In this document: positions 24,501-33,300 of the stretch, in pieces | Numbering within the stretch: position 1 is the first letter of the stretch | Layout: each line of letters starts with the position of its first letter | Assembly (NCBI GenBank): GCA_029964075.1 | Contig: CM057140.1 | Span: 12,232,643-12,296,642, forward strand | Source of the DNA: Patiria pectinifera | Taxonomy: Eukaryota > Echinodermata > Asteroidea > Valvatida > Asterinidae | Direction: 5' to 3' | Length of the DNA: 64,000 nucleotides | Notes under the pieces: model-generated | The model's input: only the letters and a program-made list of their open reading frames with translations | Database searches by the model: none | Told to the model about the DNA's origin: nothing | Program-made: the position numbers and the translations under genes

Positions 24501-24545
24501 TTCATTTGGCGTAGTCTTCGTCATCTTGTCCTCAACACCAGCCAT
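15527..24545 (-). CDS. DEG/ENaC family sodium channel, copy B
   Basis: Eight coding exons on the minus strand: 24545-24403, 24031-23464, 23170-23072, 22805-22652, 22288-22232, 20860-20710, 16318-16227, 15666-15527. Phases and splice sites match copies A and C. With this start the product is 467 residues, about 45 shorter than its paralogs. The ATG aligned with copy C (ATGGACGCTTGG, near 24655) is followed by indels relative to A and C and meets a stop after eight codons. The next in-frame ATG, at 24545 in a good GCCATGG context, is therefore chosen; it keeps the His-Gly gating motif, TM1, FPAVTICN, the cysteine-rich domain and the GxS filter. Exon 2 is 3 nt longer than in A and C. Intron 6 is 4.4 kb, against 0.7-0.8 kb in A and C, because of the large palindrome. 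A functional channel is plausible but the altered N terminus leaves doubt. Confidence 0.82.
15839..16089 (+). mobile_element. Non-LTR retrotransposon fragment in channel B intron 7
   Basis: Two overlapping frames encode pieces typical of the C-terminal end of LINE reverse transcriptase polyproteins. In one frame TRRLRFAGHCA occurs (near 15935-15975); after a frameshift the next frame continues with an LLWQPKHGKRSRDQP phrase. The fragment is flanked by direct repeats of about 57 bp (15782-15838 and 16090-16146), far longer than a normal LINE target duplication. It is a dead remnant. Confidence 0.6.
16452..16570 (+). repeat. SINE-like repeat in channel B intron 6
   Basis: Copy of the ATTGAGAGAGG repeat with a B-box-like GGTTCGAATCC at about 16512-16522, in the same intron as its counterparts in channels A and C. 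Its expected distal part appears near 20370-20500, beyond the palindrome, which suggests that the palindrome landed near or inside this older repeat. Confidence 0.5.
16827..20152. mobile_element. 3.3-kb near-palindrome of two inverted transposons
   Basis: Arm 1 (16827-18454) and arm 2 (18479-20152) are reverse complements of each other along almost their whole length, at roughly 90% identity by eye, around a 24-bp TA-rich spacer. Each arm is itself bounded by the same inverted ends, TAGGTTTTCCCGGC and GCCGGGAAAACCTA, so it looks like two copies of one element of about 1.65 kb in opposite orientation. The ends match the MITE at 9118-9668. Open frames in the arms (for example 17342-17677) have no recognisable transposase motif. 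The structure lies in intron 6 of channel B. Confidence 0.85.
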
Positions 24546-24694
24546 GGCAGAGCTGTGAGGGAGATCGCGAGCAAGACTCGGTAAACCTGTTCGAACAGTC
24601 AACACCAGCCTGTGCTGGTACTTGATCAGGATCACTGGCGAGTCAACCAAGCGTCCATGAATGATGACGATCAAAACTGACGACAGCGGTTTCA

Positions 24695-24790
24695 GATGTC
24701 AAAACAAACAATACTTCCCACTCAGTCGGTCCATATTTTCACGTCAGGCTCGCGATCCGTAGAGAGCTTTTATTTCACTGTGCTGACGGC
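24695..24790 (-). promoter_or_regulatory. Conserved upstream block of channel B
   Basis: Counterpart of 10327-10432 and 35259-35353, lying about 150 bp upstream of the chosen ATG. It keeps the GTCAAAACAAACAATACTT and TTTATTTCACTGTGCTGA phrases. Retention suggests that copy B still has its promoter. Confidence 0.5.
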
Positions 24791-25338
24791 AAAAACACGC
24801 ACGACATCCAACCTACAAAAGCCCGCCCTCCATGTCCATTACTTTCTCATTGCTACCTATAATTGGGTCAGTCCAGATCCAATATCGAAAAAAGGGTGGA
24901 TTTTAGTTCTGTTATCGAAACGGGGCCCGTATGGTCAAAAGCTGCTAAGGATTTTTTTTATACATTTGAATAATTTTGATTAACATATGCCAGAATTTGC
25001 CATGTTTTGTATTTTGTTTATATATAGGTTATGCAAATAACAGTTAGAACTATACACATCAGTCATACATTGAACACTTTGCATCGATTTATTTAGCCAT
25101 AACATTAAATCTTTTTTTTAACCGACCGACCCTCCTTCCAAGCCCTCAAAATATGAGAACCATAAAAATAAAAAGAAGTAGTGAGTGAACATACGCAGTA
25201 AGCCCCATAAATCAAAAGTTATTGTCAACGTCATGTTTGCCACTTATAAAGACTACATTTGCATCTCATCCCTATTTGCCTTTGATCATGTTTTAATCAC
25301 ATAGGAAGAAAAGTGTCACCGAGTTGTGAGGGGGAAAT
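24791..25338. other. Spacer between channel B and GPCR 2 flank
   Basis: No gene or clear repeat recognised in this AT-rich stretch. Its right end aligns with the DNA left of the tRNA-like relic at 1960-2036. Confidence 0.45.
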
Positions 25339-25407
25339 GGTCGATGTGGGGCTCGAACCCACGACCGCGTTATCGGCACGACTCTCTACCGACTGAGCTG
25401 ACGACCC
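25339..25407 (-). repeat. tRNA-Ile-like relic, copy 2
   Basis: Minus strand: acceptor GGGTCGT, A box CAGCTCAGTCGGTAGAG, anticodon-loop region CCGATAA and an intact T-loop phrase GGTTCGAGCCCC. The region before the anticodon arm is shortened compared with 1960-2036. Each copy is broken in a different place, so neither is likely to be functional, and the parental sequence was duplicated with the GPCR. Confidence 0.6.
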
Positions 25408-26044
25408 TTGCGCTCGTGTCGTCTCGGAATGAGAAAACGGCGATCTATTTCAATGAAAATAACGCAAACTTTGTTCAAAACAGGAGGGTGCAGATTGAGT
25501 GGTGCATATAGATTACAATGGAACGGGGAAATGGCGTTACATATCTAATAAACGAGATCATTTTTTTGAAATGGGGAACTTAAATATTATTTGCAAATGA
25601 AAAAAACTGTCGCGTACTGAACATGGTATGTGTTAACATAAACACAAAGATTGGTCACAAAACGGTTTGGCTATTTACAGAAAAGTCCTTCTTAATCCAC
25701 AGGTAAGAAGTTCCAGAGTGAGGCAGTGTGTGGGTAAATTCCTTCTTAATCCACATCACGGAGTCCGTTTTTTTTCTCGAAATGCCTAAAATTACTTAGC
25801 AAACGTTTCCTCAAAGTTATAGGCCTATGTGCATGTGTACAGTGTGTACACAAGTTAAGGGCACCGTTAATCATCATAAACAAAATAATTATAAGTTGTA
25901 TCTCAGGGTATAATTCTACAATACCGAACAAAATAAACATGTTTAGCTTGGATTGATAAGCTACTTTTTGTAACCAAAACCAACATTATATCGATTGTTT
26001 CTTCTCAAGTTATTTCTCAGTGACTCTGAATTGTGTGCTCAGTT
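25408..26044. other. 3' flank of GPCR 2, no gene
   Basis: AT-rich and without coding evidence. It aligns with 2037-2644. A short direct duplication of about 30 bp (AATTCCTTCTTAATCCACA-like) occurs near 25690-25755. Confidence 0.5.
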
Positions 26045-27076
26045 TTACAACCGTCGCCGGCAAAGTAGTTTTCGAGCAGTTTTCCGAAATTCCTGAGCCA
26101 TGAAAAAATAGATAATGACGTCCCACCAACTGTTGCAAAGGCACAACCAACACGTGATAAAGTCGACCAATGGATGAGTGTCTTCTCCGGTGACGTAGTT
26201 CAGGGTGGATACGATGGCGTAAGGGGTCCAGGCGATACAAAATGTGGCAGTGATGAGCAAGCACATTCTCAGCGCCCGACTGTTTGTCACTGTTAACCCA
26301 GGGTTCCTCCCACTGCTGAAGGCGCTGGCGTTTCGCCGTAACTTGGCGAGGCGTTTTGCGTGTTTGCGAGCCACCAGATAAAGTTTGGTGTAGCAGCCGA
26401 CTATAATAACCGCCGGTAGAAACAGTAGACATCCAATGCAGACGATCAGTCGAAAAAGGTTCGCTGGGGAGACGCGGGACCATTGGACAAAACAAGTGAC
26501 GGTGTCGTTGCTGTAAGCGACGTCTGCACTGTCGGCAAAAGTTGCAATACTCGCAGACAAAGCGAATAAGACGGCAATCGCGATGATGGCTAGCGAGCGT
26601 TTTGTAGAGATCATAATGGGATGGCGAAGAGGGTACAGCACAGCTAGCAGGCGATCTACCGTGATGAGAATCGCAGCATTGACGCAACAAAAATTGATGA
26701 ACAACAAGACAAAGCCGCTGGCTTCACAGAGAAACTGTCCGTAGGGCCAGTAGTTCAGAGCAGCAGGCGGGACGTAAAGAATGGTGAAGATACCGTGAGC
26801 TAGGTCCCAGACAATGACGTTACAAAGGAAGGCTTTGGAGCTTGGTGGAAATCGAGGGGAGTCTACATATCTCATTACTGTCAAGCTGAAGATATTGCCG
26901 ATGATGACCATGAGAGAGTTTAGAACGATGAAAGATGTCCGTAGAGCTGTCTGGATAGGGTTGTATGTGGAGCTCTCTGAATCTAGATAATCGTCTTCGA
27001 GCAATGGAGTCACATCAGTGATACAACTCGAGACAGTCTGAATCATGAGCTCCGTTGAATCACGGCTAGAAGCCAT
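26045..27076 (-). CDS. Class A rhodopsin-like GPCR 2, intronless
   Basis: A 343-codon single exon, close paralog of the receptor at 2645-3655. It has the same class A frame: a GNIFSLTVM TM1 motif, an aspartate in TM2 (WDLAHG), a TM3 ending in ITVDRLLAVLYPLRHP with DRL in place of DRY, CIAWTPY in TM6 and NSWWDVIIYFF in TM7 in place of NPxxY. The last eight residues are nearly identical to GPCR 1. It differs in the N terminus (one extra residue in the DDYLDSESSTYN region) and by a longer third intracellular loop with SSGRNPGLTV. The ATG follows a shorter version of the promoter-proximal repeat array, 224 bp from its TATA box. It lies downstream of channel C, just as GPCR 1 lies downstream of channel A. 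Ligand unknown. Confidence 0.93.
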   Translation of the reverse strand: MASSRDSTELMIQTVSSCITDVTPLLEDDYLDSESSTYNPIQTALRTSFIVLNSLMVIIGNIFSLTVMRYVDSPRFPPSSKAFLCNVIVWDLAHGIFTILYVPPAALNYWPYGQFLCEASGFVLLFINFCCVNAAILITVDRLLAVLYPLRHPIMISTKRSLAIIAIAVLFALSASIATFADSADVAYSNDTVTCFVQWSRVSPANLFRLIVCIGCLLFLPAVIIVGCYTKLYLVARKHAKRLAKLRRNASAFSSGRNPGLTVTNSRALRMCLLITATFCIAWTPYAIVSTLNYVTGEDTHPLVDFITCWLCLCNSWWDVIIYFFMAQEFRKTARKLLCRRRL

Positions 27077-27116
27077 GACCTTGCAGGAGCATATACACTT
27101 GTCTTAGAATCAACAC

Positions 27117-27240
27117 TTACCAGTGTTGTATGGGGTTTAGTTGTCTGTGGTCGACTCTAACGAGTCGGGCTGCGTCAATGTCCTGTACACTTGTAATCAA
27201 GACAGACCAGTGTTGTATGGGATTTAGGGGTCTGTATTCG
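27117..27240. repeat. Promoter-proximal tandem array of GPCR 2
   Basis: About two units with a period near 87 bp (ACCAGTGTTGTATGGG at 27119 and 27206) and the shared GTCGACTCTAACGAGTCGG phrase. It is homologous to 3683-3950 but shorter; this explains most of the 139-bp difference in TATA-to-ATG distance between the two receptors. Confidence 0.75.
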
Positions 27241-27299
27241 GCTCCAAGTTGCGCTGTGTCAGTTCGCTGAGAGACGTGCTCATCAGCATGAATCTTGAG

Positions 27300-27305
27300 T
27301 ATATA
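27300..27305 (-). promoter_or_regulatory. TATA box of GPCR 2
   Basis: TATATA on the minus strand, 224 bp before the ATG, in a context shared with the GPCR 1 promoter (a CCAGTATATACTCAAGA-like phrase followed by a TGATGAGCA block). Confidence 0.55.
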
Positions 27306-27954
27306 CTGGCGTCGACTGATGCAGTTGCCTGGCACTGACTATTCATGCACACACAAAGTCCCCGTAATACTGAATGCTCAGCGACGTAGAAGAGCTGTCA
27401 TTTATCATTTTCAGGATGAAAGTCACTGACAGACTGCAGGCACTACCCGGAAGTTGGAATAACTGATGCAGCTCATTTACAAGCCACTCAGTGATTGAGT
27501 TCACCATTATTAGTGGCGACCACTTCAAACAACCTCATCCATTCGTTCATTTATTCGTCCATTTCGGTTCATTAAAAAATCTACCATCGCGGCCTGAAGG
27601 CTGAAGTTGACAGCGCAAATTAACATGACAACACTTAGACAAAATTTGCAATAAAACAGTCAACCTCATCTCTCATAGAGAGTAGCGGAGGCGATGCAAG
27701 GAGGAACGTGGCGTCACAAAGTCGTTGTTATGACATCAGGCGATGCGTCTGGGACTTAATCACTCCTAGCCAGATTTAAAGATATAGTCCATCATTTGTA
27801 ATTTGTGCATTTTGTTCGTTTGAAGCAACAAAAGTATTCAAAATCTAATGAGGGATACTGAACATCTAACCTGATGAAGTTTCAGCTCAGCTTCAGCTGT
27901 ATATTCCGAGAAAAACAGCAAAAATCAAAAGTTGCTGAATCATGTTTTGAATAA

Positions 27955-28119
27955 GGGAATAAATGTGTGCTCCGGAGGTTTTTACCACTCTGTTTAAGAC
28001 CACTTAGATTCTGAGTGCTGATAATTACCCGAGCCGGAGGCGAGGGTAATTATCAGCACTCAGACTCTTAGTGGTCTTAAACAGAGTGATAAATACCGAC
28101 GGAGCACATATTTATTCCC
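27955..28119. repeat. 165-bp palindrome
   Basis: Arms of about 75 bp, starting GGGAATAAATGTGTGCTCC and ending GGAGCACATATTTATTCCC, with a short GC-rich centre (GAGCCGGAGGCGAG). Arms differ at a few bases. It is probably a foldback MITE or the end of the element that split the surrounding MITE. Confidence 0.75.
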
Positions 28120-28296
28120 ATTCATAAATACCTTTTCGGTAAAAATAAATTATATAATTCGTTCAAAACATCCCGATTTTGTTCAACAAATTCACTTTAT
28201 GCTTTTTGAAACATCCCTCTTGCAAAATGATGGAGTGTTCAGCTGGCGAGTAAGATGTAAACAACCCTTTTATGGAGCTTGACACACGCGTATCGT

Positions 28297-28320
28297 GTTC
28301 TGCGCGATGTCGCGCAGAAC
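28297..28320. repeat. Perfect short hairpin
   Basis: GTTCTGCGCGA and its exact complement are separated by two bases inside the insert that splits the MITE at 27780-29422. A related GATGTCGCGCA motif recurs near 29113. Confidence 0.6.
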
Positions 28321-28484
28321 GCACCTGGCGCGTTGCGTTTTGAAATTAGAACTATAAAATTCTGACTCCCTGGTAGTGTTGCGCATGCCTACGTGAGGAT
28401 TGTGAACGTTCAACCAATGAAACGATAAGCGGCACTGGATTTTTAGGAGTCCACATTTTATTGTGACACTGAAAAAGTGTTTAA

Positions 28485-28997
28485 AGCTACAGTCCATCAT
28501 TTGTAATTTGTGCATTTTGTTCGTTTGAAGCAACAAAAGAGTTCAAAATCTAATGAAGGATACTGAGCAACTAACCTGATGAAGTTTCAGCTAAGCTTCA
28601 GCTGTACATTCCGAGAAAAACAGCATTCTAAGATCTCAATTTCAAATCAAAAGTTACTGAATCATGTTTTGAATTGTTTTGAATTGCAGCTAGATACGCG
28701 ACGTAGCGCACTGATCCGACGAATTGTAACAACCGCGCGCGCGTGTGCGTCGTTCCAATACTTGTGCGCGCTGCGCTGAATAACAAAACGAACTACTAAT
28801 TTAAATTTTCCTACGGTGCTTCTTAAGAATCACCGTTGGAAATTCCTTCTTTCGTTGATTACTTCAAAATGACAGCTTCCCAGAAAGAATAATTTCACAG
28901 GGAGTTTAGTTCCCTTACTATCTTTCAACCGAGTTTGTTTTTCAACAATAATTACGCCAGTTACTTTTCGGATGGCTGCAAATGATGGACTATAGCT
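28485..28997. mobile_element. Inner copy of the TTAA MITE
   Basis: 513 bp, with the left end AGCTACAGTCCATCATTTG and the matching inverted right end, flanked by TTAA at 28481-28484 and 28998-29001. It is the uninterrupted version of the MITE whose other copy surrounds it. TTAA duplications point to piggyBac-type or similar transposition. Confidence 0.75.
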
Positions 28998-29422
28998 TTA
29001 AGACCAGCTAGCCATGTCTTTATCATCCGTTTAAGACCGGCCACGTGACGGACTCTTGACCAATAGGACTGGGTAAACTGTCTTAGGTATTTATGAATTG
29101 TTTTTAATTGCAGCTATACGCGATGTCGCGCACTGATCCGACGGATTATAGCAACCGGGCGCGCCTTCGTGCCCGGAGAGATATGGTCGTGCCAATGCAT
29201 GCGCGCGCTGCGCCGAATGACAAAACGAACTACTAATTTAAATGTTCCTGAAGACGCACTGTTGGAAAGGCCTTCTTTCGTTGATTACATCAAAATGATA
29301 GCTTGCCAGAAAGAATAATTTTACAGGGAGTTTAGTCCACTGACTATCTTTCAACAAGTATGTTTTTCAACAATAATACGTCAGTTACTTTTTCGGATGG
29401 CTGCAAATGATGGACTATAGCT

Positions 29423-30349
29423 TTAATGTGCTATCAGCGTAGAATCTTGCTTATTCGCTATTGCAAACTTTTATCTGCTCCAACTCAGAGTAATCTTTAA
29501 CTACTTTCCTCCTCTTCATCATAGTCTTGCAGGAAATCGTCTCGTACCATCTTGAAATTCTTAGGTTGTTTTCTTCGGCACGGGGCTTATTTATCATGCT
29601 GTAATTCGACATCCGAAGTGCGTTCAGTAGATTGTTTTCTGTATGTCTCAAAAAGTTGAATGCAGTTTCGTCCGTCTGTGTAGTTTTTTTTTCTTAAAGA
29701 TGCGAAGGTATCACTGAGGTATGGGTGATTGTCTTACCGAAGACTTTATTCCAATTGAGGTCATTATATTGTGGTTTTACTCTACATTCACGTCAACATT
29801 GCTGTTTCTAGATCAGATATTTCACCGTTACACAGGTTCTTTGAAATGTCCACTCATAGCCTATTTATTTAATTGTAATCAGCATCGTCACCATCAATTA
29901 TTCGCGCGCGTTCCCCCAGCGATAAGCAGTCAGCATTCCGGGTTTCCATCTTCAAAGTTAAATCACCTTCCGCTCTGTGGATGTGATTGGATGACCGTTG
30001 ACCCGCATCTATATTGACAGATGTGTTCTGCCATTCTTCCAATCAGTAAATATTACTTTGTTATCCTTAATTGATGAACTATGGTCCTTTTAAATCAACA
30101 GATTAGAAGTCTACAGACTGCGTGCATTATAAGCATCGTGTTAATATGTACACATGTCTTTTTTTTTCCCGCTCAGATGTGAGCACGTACGGGTTTACTG
30201 CTCAACCACTTCCAAATTTGTGATGTGACGCAAACAATTTCAAATTTTGATTAAGATGTCAGCAAAGACTATTTTGTGTTTTTGCTTTACGTATTTGTCT
30301 ACATGTATATCAAAACTCGATGACTGTCATTCTCGTACAATGTTCCCTT
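29423..30349. other. Spacer between GPCR 2 and channel C
   Basis: No gene. It aligns with about 4380-5239, the spacer between GPCR 1 and channel A, in the same order, confirming that receptor and channel were duplicated as one block. Confidence 0.6.
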
Positions 30350-33300
30350 TCAAGCTTTGCTATCACCAGACCTGTTCCTTTTCGAGCAACCAAACCTCTT
30401 GTACAGGGTAATGACCATGAAATCTAGCCATTCGACTAGAGTGATCAGGCTCATACCGCATAGTAGACCCATGTAGCCGCCGATGTCACCTGTCAATAAA
30501 AATAGAAAGGGACTGGTGATGAGTCAGCAGCTTAATTACACTTCATTCGGTGAGACTAATTCGGGCGATTCACAATGTAGGGCGTCACCAAGAGTTTTGA
30601 ATGGAGAGTCAATTTTTCGGTCGACAAAACATGGCCCCTTTGAATGAGTATCAGTAGACAACTTGAGTAAATTTGTTATAAATTGGGGCATAGCGTTCTG
30701 CCGCCTTACAAAAAACACCACATGCATTGATAAAAAGAAAGAAAAGACTTATTATTAAATGTCATAATTATGACCTATATCTTATAATTACGAGATATAA
30801 GTCATACTTATGACTTAATACTAAGTCATTATTATAAGATATATGTCATAACAATGACTTAAGTCATAATGATGAAATACAAGTCATAATCATGACTTAT
30901 TTCTTTTTTTCTTTTAGTTTGTATTACGTCCCTTTAACACTTCCGTAATATTATGAGCTACCGATGCAAAAACTAGTTTGGCCACGACCCGCTCATGAAG
31001 ATTTCGCATGTTTCATGGATGGACTTACCCTCGAAGTGTTCCAGCGTGTAAGCTTCCTGCTGCTGGATTTCCATATACATTATTTCCTCCATGAAAACGT
31101 ACACATCCATAAAGTTGTCCCTTTCGAGAGAAAAAAAAAAGAAACCCCAAGATTGTATGTTACATTTTAAAGTGTAGAGCTTTTTTTGATTTTACAGCCA
31201 ACCAGTTATTAACTGGGCTAATCAACAACAAACAAATCATATCCAAAATGGAGATTGAGAGAGGCGGGTTCTGGTACATGTACTTTCAACTCAGAGACCT
31301 GGGTTCGAATCCTAACCAGGCTGGCATATGGATTGAGTTTCCATTTCCCCGCCTGAATCCTTCGATTTCCTCGGAATTATGTTTCCAGGGTTTTCCTTTC
31401 ATCTCAAAGGTGAACATTAAGTTGTCGGCCCCAGGGGGCCAGCCTAGTTGTCCAAAATTGGTTGGTGTATTTAACCTTCTTCGATTTTACTGCCAACCAG
31501 TTCTTAACCTAGGCTGAGTATCACCCGTTAGCCAGGTGTCCTTTCGTCATGGTCTCATTACATAGACTATTCTAAAACGGGCTAATCAACAACAAAACAA
31601 AATACTATCCAATTGAGAGGCAGGTTCTGGTACTTTCCTCGCCTTTCAACTCCGAGACCTGGGTTCGAATCCAGACCAGGCTGCATATGGATTGAGTTTC
31701 CAGTCCCTGGCTATTCTTGGATTTCCTCCGAGCTATCTTTTCTGTGTTTTCCTTCAATCTTAAAGGTGAACATTGTTGTTGGCTCCAGAGCGCCGAATTT
31801 GACCTTAATTAGAGCCTTTTTGGCTCAGAGGCTCCCTTAGGACCCTCAGTTCCACCACACTCTATCCTAAATCACCCGCTAGCCATCTAACTGATATACT
31901 AACCACAATCACAATATAAAATCTAAGCCGAGCCTTTTTACCTGATAAAATCTCGGGAAAAGCCGTATTTCTCTCGCAAATCTCGGTCAATCTGTTTAGC
32001 CGGCCAGAATGACTGCGACATTGTGCTTTCGTAGGTCAAGGTTTCACAAGACATCTGACAGGTGCACTTATCGCTGTCCCACACAAACTCATCTTAAAAA
32101 TCAACAATACCGAGTGAAATTTATTAAATTACAGGAATTCTTTCAGTGTCGGGTGACTCAAACATTCAAATACATTATACATATTTGGTACTCCTTCAGT
32201 GACGCCAGTCAGTACACAAAGCACGGCGTTAAAAGGTGCGGATTATTAAGTTAGCTGATTTTGATGTTAAAATTTAACTTCAGCCGCCAAGATATTGAAT
32301 AATTGTGTGTGTTCCGCTGTCTGAATTTCCTATTGTTTGGTACCGATGCTTTTAAAATTGTGGAAAGTGGATTCTGTTAGTATTATGTACGTATTGTTAA
32401 CGACGACAAATTAAATTAAACCACTTTTTCCTCACCTTCGTAATGGTAGACGCACGTCACTTGCTTTTCAACAGAGCATATTGGTGTTTTGACTATAGGG
32501 GAAATTATGCATAAAGATAATTTTAACCATTAACATTTTTACATGCATGGAAGTGAAATTTGTTTCAGAAGACTATAGCAGCAATGGATGAACAAATATA
32601 AATGTCAGTTTTTGTCAGCTGATTTGAATAGCCTAATGACTTGTGACTTGATAAACTTTGCAGCATCAAAGACACGACATTACCATCCTACCTGGCCACC
32701 TGTAGTCACGACATCCACAATGGTCGACAACGAATCGAACCATACACTCAAAATGACAGGCCGGTACGGAATATTTGTAGGGGAACTCTCTCAGGTGGCT
32801 GGATGTCGTACAATTAGACTTGAACGGTGCTTTTAGGTTCCTCACCTTAGTATTAAAAGCAATCAATAAATCAACATGTACAAATCATTTAGGCGGATAC
32901 TCGATAATGTGGGGAAGAAGTTTCAATAGAGGGTTGAACGAAGGAAATGCAGGTTTAGTTGAGAACAGTTTTGACTTTTGCCCTTTGTTGGCCGACTGTG
33001 ATTTGTTACTTTGCTGGACGATTTGTCAAAATCGTATTGACCTCGTTAGGTCAATGTCATTATTATCTCGGACATCTTTACTAATGCCAGTATCTTTTAT
33101 GTAGATACCTTTGTCTATAGTCTCGAATCAAGACACATTGGGACATTCTCACGATCAGACCAATTCGTTCCTGTTTGTCAACACCTACCATCTGCTTTCG
33201 CACAGCAATAGAGAATTCGTAGCCTGGAGTCAGAGACAACGCAAACTCCTTGACGATGGGGAACTCGCCCTGTGGATGTAGCATGACCTGTGATAGCCAA

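Larger units (their letters stand above)
27780..29422. mobile_element. TTAA-flanked MITE interrupted by another element
   Basis: Outer ends are AGATATAGTCCATCATTTG at the left and, reverse-complemented, AGCTATAGTCCATCATTTG at the right, both directly next to TTAA (27776-27779 and 29423-29426). The element would be about 510 bp but is split near 27951 and 29095 by roughly 1.1 kb of other DNA. That insert includes a palindrome (27955-28119) and a second copy of the same MITE. The equivalent spacer upstream of GPCR 1 (near 4375) lacks the whole structure. Confidence 0.75.

Noticed and set aside
24546-24674. Longer channel B N terminus starting at TTG 24674
   Set aside because: The frame opens with TTG, not ATG, and the region has indels relative to A and C. 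An ATG with good context occurs at 24545.
26010-26690. 226-codon frame overlapping GPCR 2
   Set aside because: Out-of-frame shadow of the receptor coding sequence on the same strand.
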